A DNA stretch of 64,000 nt from Limnomonas spitsbergensis. Taxonomy: Eukaryota > Chlorophyta > Chlorophyceae > Chlamydomonadales. Where the stretch lies: NCBI GenBank assembly GCA_037349105.1, contig JAYJMM010000120.1, positions 4,592,001 through 4,656,000 of the forward strand, in the 5' to 3' direction. Numbering within the stretch: the first letter of the stretch is position 1; every line of letters begins with the position of its first letter. Of this stretch, positions 60,801-64,000 are shown piece after piece. Both the position numbers and the translations under genes were made by a program. The notes below the pieces were generated by a model, which did not search any database, was not told the origin of the DNA, and was given only the letters and a program-made list of their open reading frames with translations.

Positions 60801-63642
60801 CCATGCGTAAGGCCTCAGGACGGAGGCTGGTTGGTAACTTAAAAGTCCCTGTACTACACCTGAACTTTTGCTGAGCCACAAGATGAAACCGCGGATGATC
60901 TGTGATGAACAAGTAACGCTGCAGGGCTGCCTTCAAGGAGCCATGGTTCAGGGTTTAAACCTGCTTAACCCTTCACCCCAAAACCTGCTTAACCCCAAAC
61001 CCTGCTTAACCTGCTTGACCCTTCACCCCAAACCCTATTACACTTCAACATGCGTAGCCTGCTTAACCATTCACCCCAAACCCTGTTTAACCTGCTTAAC
61101 CCTTCACCCCAAATTATGTGCACCATGCGGTGCGAAAACCTTGGTTGTGTTAGGGCACACTTCCAGGATCAGCATGTGCATCATATCACAACCTGTTCGT
61201 TTTCAGGCGATTGTTGTTCGCAACACACGCCACAGTGGCCACACTTTTTGCCTCATGCGGTTGAGCAGGTCTCATGACCAGCATGCCTTATTTTCCAACC
61301 TGCTCAATTGTTGGTGGCAACACACGGTCCACCTTTTACTTCCGCGGTTGTGCAGGTCTCTTGATCAACGGCATGTCAGCCTCGCTGGCGGCAGCTGTCC
61401 AGATTCTGAAGCACAATACCCAGGTGGGAAGCATGCCCAGAACCTGCCCTGATGTTCAGGGTTAGGGTTTAGGTCCGCGACCTACCCTGATGCTGAGGGG
61501 TAGGGGTCTAGGACCTTGAACTGTCCTGATATTAAGGGTTAAGGGTTTTGGTCCTTGACCTGTCCTGTTTTAGGGGGCTGGTTCAGTGATCTTGACCTGC
61601 CCTGGTATAGGGGGGATAGGGATTGGGGTTTAGGTCCTTGACCTGACCTGGTATTGGGGGCTGTTTAATGATCTTGACTTGCCCTGATGTTCAAGGTAGA
61701 GGTTTAGGGTCGCGGTCCTTGACCTGCCCTGGTGTTGAGGGGGTGGGGTATAGGACCTTCACCCGCCCTGATGTTCAGAGTTTAGAGATACAGTGAATGT
61801 CCTGACCTGCCCAGGTTTCGGGGGGGGGTAGAGTAAGCGTTAGGGTCCTTGACCTGCCCTGACTGGACCTTCGCCCTTGATACCATTTTAAACTTGAACA
61901 GCCCTCGAACGACCCACACCATGCAGCATCTGCCGGGTCTAAAGGGCGATGCTCCTAATTTTCTTTCCCTCCTGTTTTTATGGGTGGCTGCGCTTGGCTG
62001 GCAACAAACCGCTCCTTGTCCACACCTTGAACATCAATTGTCCACACCTTGTACACATTTTCATACCTCACTCCGTCACCTCTGGCAGGGCTTTGAGGTC
62101 CAGGAAGTGGCCCAAGCGGCGCTGTCAGTCGGTGTCACCGCCATCGGCATGTCATGCAGGCGAGCCGCTCCGCCCACGGCAATGCCGATGCTGGGAACAG
62201 GCAGCGAACGTCTTGGCCTCCCCTCTGGCAGCGCCCCTCAGGGCCTGCCCCATGGCATCGATCCACTTGGCCTCCCCTCTGGCAGCAGCCCACTGGACCT
62301 CCCTCGTGGCAGCGACGCGGTGATCCGCCAGCTGCTGTGCTGCATGTCGGCCCTGCTGGATGCGGCCAGCCTGGGAGGCCACGTGGATGCCGTCAGCTCT
62401 GAGGAGCTACATTGGGTTTCAGCGAGCGTCACAAACATGGGTGAGGAGCGCGGCTGGCTGGGTGGTGTGCAGCGTTACGTCACTTGTCAGTCAGTGGGGT
62501 GTGGCCACAACTCCCATGTGCCCTGTGGGTATTACAAATCCGAAGGGGGACTTGTAGTAGATCTGAAGGGGGACTTGTAGTAGATTTGTTATAGAAGTCG
62601 TATTCAATCTGAATGAGAGCTTGCAGTAGATCTGAAGAGGATCTTGCAGTAGATCTGTAGTAGAACTTCTCATCTTCTAGTAGAGTTTGCAGCAGATCTG
62701 AAGAATGACGGGTAGTTGATCTTAAGTAGAACCTCTTAAAGTCTGGAGTGGAACTTGCGGGCTGGATGCCTCCTCGGGGTATGTAAGAGATTATTTACCG
62801 CATCATGCTACCTTGATAGTGCCATCCGGCGAAACCTCTGCTCTCTCGTTCGGTATCGTATCATGCTACCTTGGTAGTACGGCCTGGCTTAACCTGGACC
62901 GTATCTTGCCACCTCGGGATCTCCTCACCTGCCTCTACATATCTGCCTGTGTATACTCATCACCAGTACCACTGTTGCTGAGTTAGTGGGCGGGCACCGG
63001 AGGTCCTGCCTCAGGGCCCAAGGGGGTTATAAGCACACTGGCTGACCCAAGATCCAGTGGGCGTTTGTCACTGTTCGATAGGCCATAGCAGGTGGGCAAG
63101 TTTAGACTTGCATCAGATCTCGCCTCAGGGCCCAAGGGTGTCTTGAGCGCACTGGCTAACCGCAAGTGACAGTCAGTGAGCATTTGGGGCTGCTGGCCAG
63201 GCCGTGGCAGGTGGGCAAGTTTCCTGTTCCGCATGTCCCCCAGCGGACTTCCTGCATATGATCATACAGAAAAGGAAGAAAATTGGAACAGAAATAAATA
63301 CCGGCGTCTCCCTGCTCCTCCCCTCATCTCTTCCCCGGGCCTGCCTGTGCCCCCTTGACCCCCCCCCCCTTGCTGTCAGGTCTTGAGCTGCTCATCACTG
63401 GTTTAACTCCTGTGTGGGACGGGCTGCGGGTCGCGTAGGCACAGCCCAGCATGAGTGTCCCCCCGGTGCCTCTCCTCTCCTACCCACACCTCTTCCCCGG
63501 GCCCCCCTGCGCCCCCACATCCTCCTCCCTCCGCTGTCAGGTCTCGAGCTGCTCACTGCCGGCCGCCATTCCTTGGCTGCGGACGTGCTGCGGCTGGCAG
63601 TGGCTGCAGCATTGCACAAGATGCGGCTCCTGGGAAGCGCAG
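57807..63642 (+). CDS. Large helical-repeat protein, tentatively separase-like (3' end outside window)
   Basis: Exons are 57807-58444, 58585-58633, about 58991-59173, 59452-59533, 59846-59930, 60400-60689, 61356-61423, 62089-62440 and 63541-63642. Phases match throughout except at the start of the third exon, whose acceptor is uncertain: 58991 keeps the frame, 58968 looks better but does not. The protein (over 550 residues so far) is almost entirely amphipathic helix, rich in Ala/Leu. The segment KGLELETQRYSFTRKFTALG-LHGPALAQG-WKLFHLL resembles the helical repeats of separase N-terminal regions. GLELLTAGRHSLAADVLRLA is TPR-like. No catalytic part is visible, since separase's protease domain is at the C-terminus. 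The family call is inference; that the exons form one gene is well supported. The start at 57807 was preferred over 57747 on composition. Confidence 0.65.
59517..59715. repeat. ~50-bp repeats of an exon end plus donor
   Basis: The true exon end ATTGCCCTTACAG|GTCAGC with GGGGGCATGC is followed by three diverged copies. These have the junction near 59581 (ACAG|TTCTGC), 59632 (ATAG|GTCAGC) and 59683 (GCAT|GTCAGC), each followed by RGGGCATGCC. Confidence 0.75.
59983..60041. repeat. GC-rich intronic hairpin
   Basis: The left arm CTCCCCCCACGGGG with TGCATCCC pairs with GGGATGCACCCCGTGGGGG, with a loop of about 13 nt and a one-base difference. It is in the intron after the exon that ends at 59930. 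Confidence 0.85.
60120..60350. repeat. Degenerate GGGTTTAGGGTTGCTGGC repeats
   Basis: Eight or so imperfect ~30-bp units combine CTGGCYAAGGGTRTT with CAGGGTTTAGGG. Telomere-like GGGTTTAGGG cores recur. Confidence 0.75.
60950..61110. repeat. Degenerate AACCCTTCACCCCAAACC repeats
   Basis: About five irregular copies of CCTGCTTAACCCTTCACCCC and AAACCCTG lie in the intron following exon 60400-60689. Confidence 0.75.
61440..61860. repeat. Degenerate ~50-bp repeats with CCTTGACCTGCCCTGATGTT
   Basis: About eight irregular units begin immediately 3' of the donor at 61424. The first copies carry GTTAGGGTTTAGG. Confidence 0.75.
62520..62720. repeat. ~24-27-bp AGATCTGAAGGGGGACTTGT repeats
   Basis: About seven irregular copies combine CTTGTAGTAGATCTGAAG with GGGGA, shortly downstream of the donor at 62441. 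Confidence 0.75.
62995..63230. repeat. ~118-bp tandem duplication
   Basis: GCCTCAGGGCCCAAGGG, GCACTGGCTRACC and GCAGGTGGGCAAGTTT occur in the same order twice, starting near 63007 and 63123. Confidence 0.8.
63310..63580. repeat. ~161-bp duplication of an intron end and exon start
   Basis: CTTCCCCGGGCC, a C-rich tract, GCTGTCAG|GTCTYGAGCTGCTCA occurs with the junction after 63379 and again after 63540. The second junction is the functional acceptor. Confidence 0.9.
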
Positions 63643-64000
63643 GTGATAATACGGCTGAGGCACTGAGCAACTAGTTGAGTCTGTCTGATGCCTTCTTGTG
63701 CATGTCCCTGACCCTCCAGTTTAGTCAGCCTGATGCTCCCTGCACGTGTGTCTCTGACGCTCCGATAGTCAAGCTAGTCAGATGCCTTCTATGGCGTCTC
63801 TCTGACCGTCCAATCCAGCTAGGCTGATGCCTTCTAGGACATGTCCCTAATCCTCCAGATAATTCGGCCTGATGCCTCCTAGGGATTAGTGCTCCCTGAG
63901 GCTGAGGGAACGGTCATGACTCATAAACCCTGGGGGGAGGTTCATGAACCCTGGGGGGAGGTTCATGAACCCTGGGGGGAGGTTCATGAACCCTGGGGGA
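63643..64000. other. Intron end of window with 21-bp repeat
   Basis: Downstream of the donor at 63643 lie several CTGATGCCTTCTAGG / CTGACCCTCCAGT-type copies. From about 63921 a 21-bp array (TTCATGAACCCTGGGGGGAGG) runs off the window edge. No exon was recognised here. Confidence 0.65.

Overview
This window is eukaryotic nuclear DNA, most likely from a flagellated green alga (Chlamydomonadales-like). The evidence is short phase-consistent GT-AG introns, several cilium-related genes (a DNAAF1/ODA7 dynein assembly factor, a CDKL-type kinase and a probable axonemal EF-hand protein), TGTAA motifs downstream of some stops, and a very heavy load of minisatellites. There is no prokaryotic operon structure, CRISPR array, rRNA or tRNA that I can support. 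Exons were assembled by hand from splice sites, reading phase and family resemblance. No transcript data were available.

Layout from left to right: (1) 84-3338 (+), 3' part of a gene for a two-transmembrane, dynamin-like protein; (2) 3838-5386 (+), an EF-hand protein with a PGYTGH-type axonemal signature; (3) 5950-7577 (-), a BIG BROTHER-like RING-H2 ubiquitin ligase, convergent with (2); (4) 9872-11674 (-), a class-II glutamine-amidotransferase-like protein; (5) 11675-18549, mostly non-coding, with 48-, ~42- and 60-bp minisatellites; (6) 18550-45266 (-), one 26.7-kb gene of 8 exons for an 805-residue CDKL-family protein kinase, with introns filled by tandem arrays (58-bp x ~130, 51-bp x ~24, 43/50-bp higher-order array of ~9 kb, 59-bp x 9, and 1 kb of homopurine/homopyrimidine DNA); (7) 46216-47288 (-), GID8; (8) 47498-50253 (+), head-to-head with GID8, an unknown 492-residue protein ending in a SUMO-interacting-like motif; (9) 52172-53956 (+), GINS subunit PSF2; (10) 54359-57538 (-), DNAAF1/ODA7; (11) 57807-63642+ (+), head-to-head with DNAAF1, the 5' part of a large helical-repeat gene, tentatively separase-like.

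The most unusual signal is that many tandem duplications sit exactly on exon-intron junctions. Copies of real 3' splice sites (gene 1 exon 3, CDKL exon 7, the last visible exon of the separase-like gene) or real 5' splice sites (CDKL exons 2, 3 and 6, a separase-like exon) are repeated from once to about 130 times next to the functional site. This fits splice-junction tandem duplication as a recurrent way in which introns of this genome grow or arise. The CDKL intron 6 array also carries AG|GT at each copy, which resembles recursive-splicing sites.

Functionally, the genes cover flagellar assembly and length control (DNAAF1, CDKL, EF-hand protein), the ubiquitin system (RING-H2 ligase, GID8) and chromosome replication or segregation (PSF2, tentative separase).
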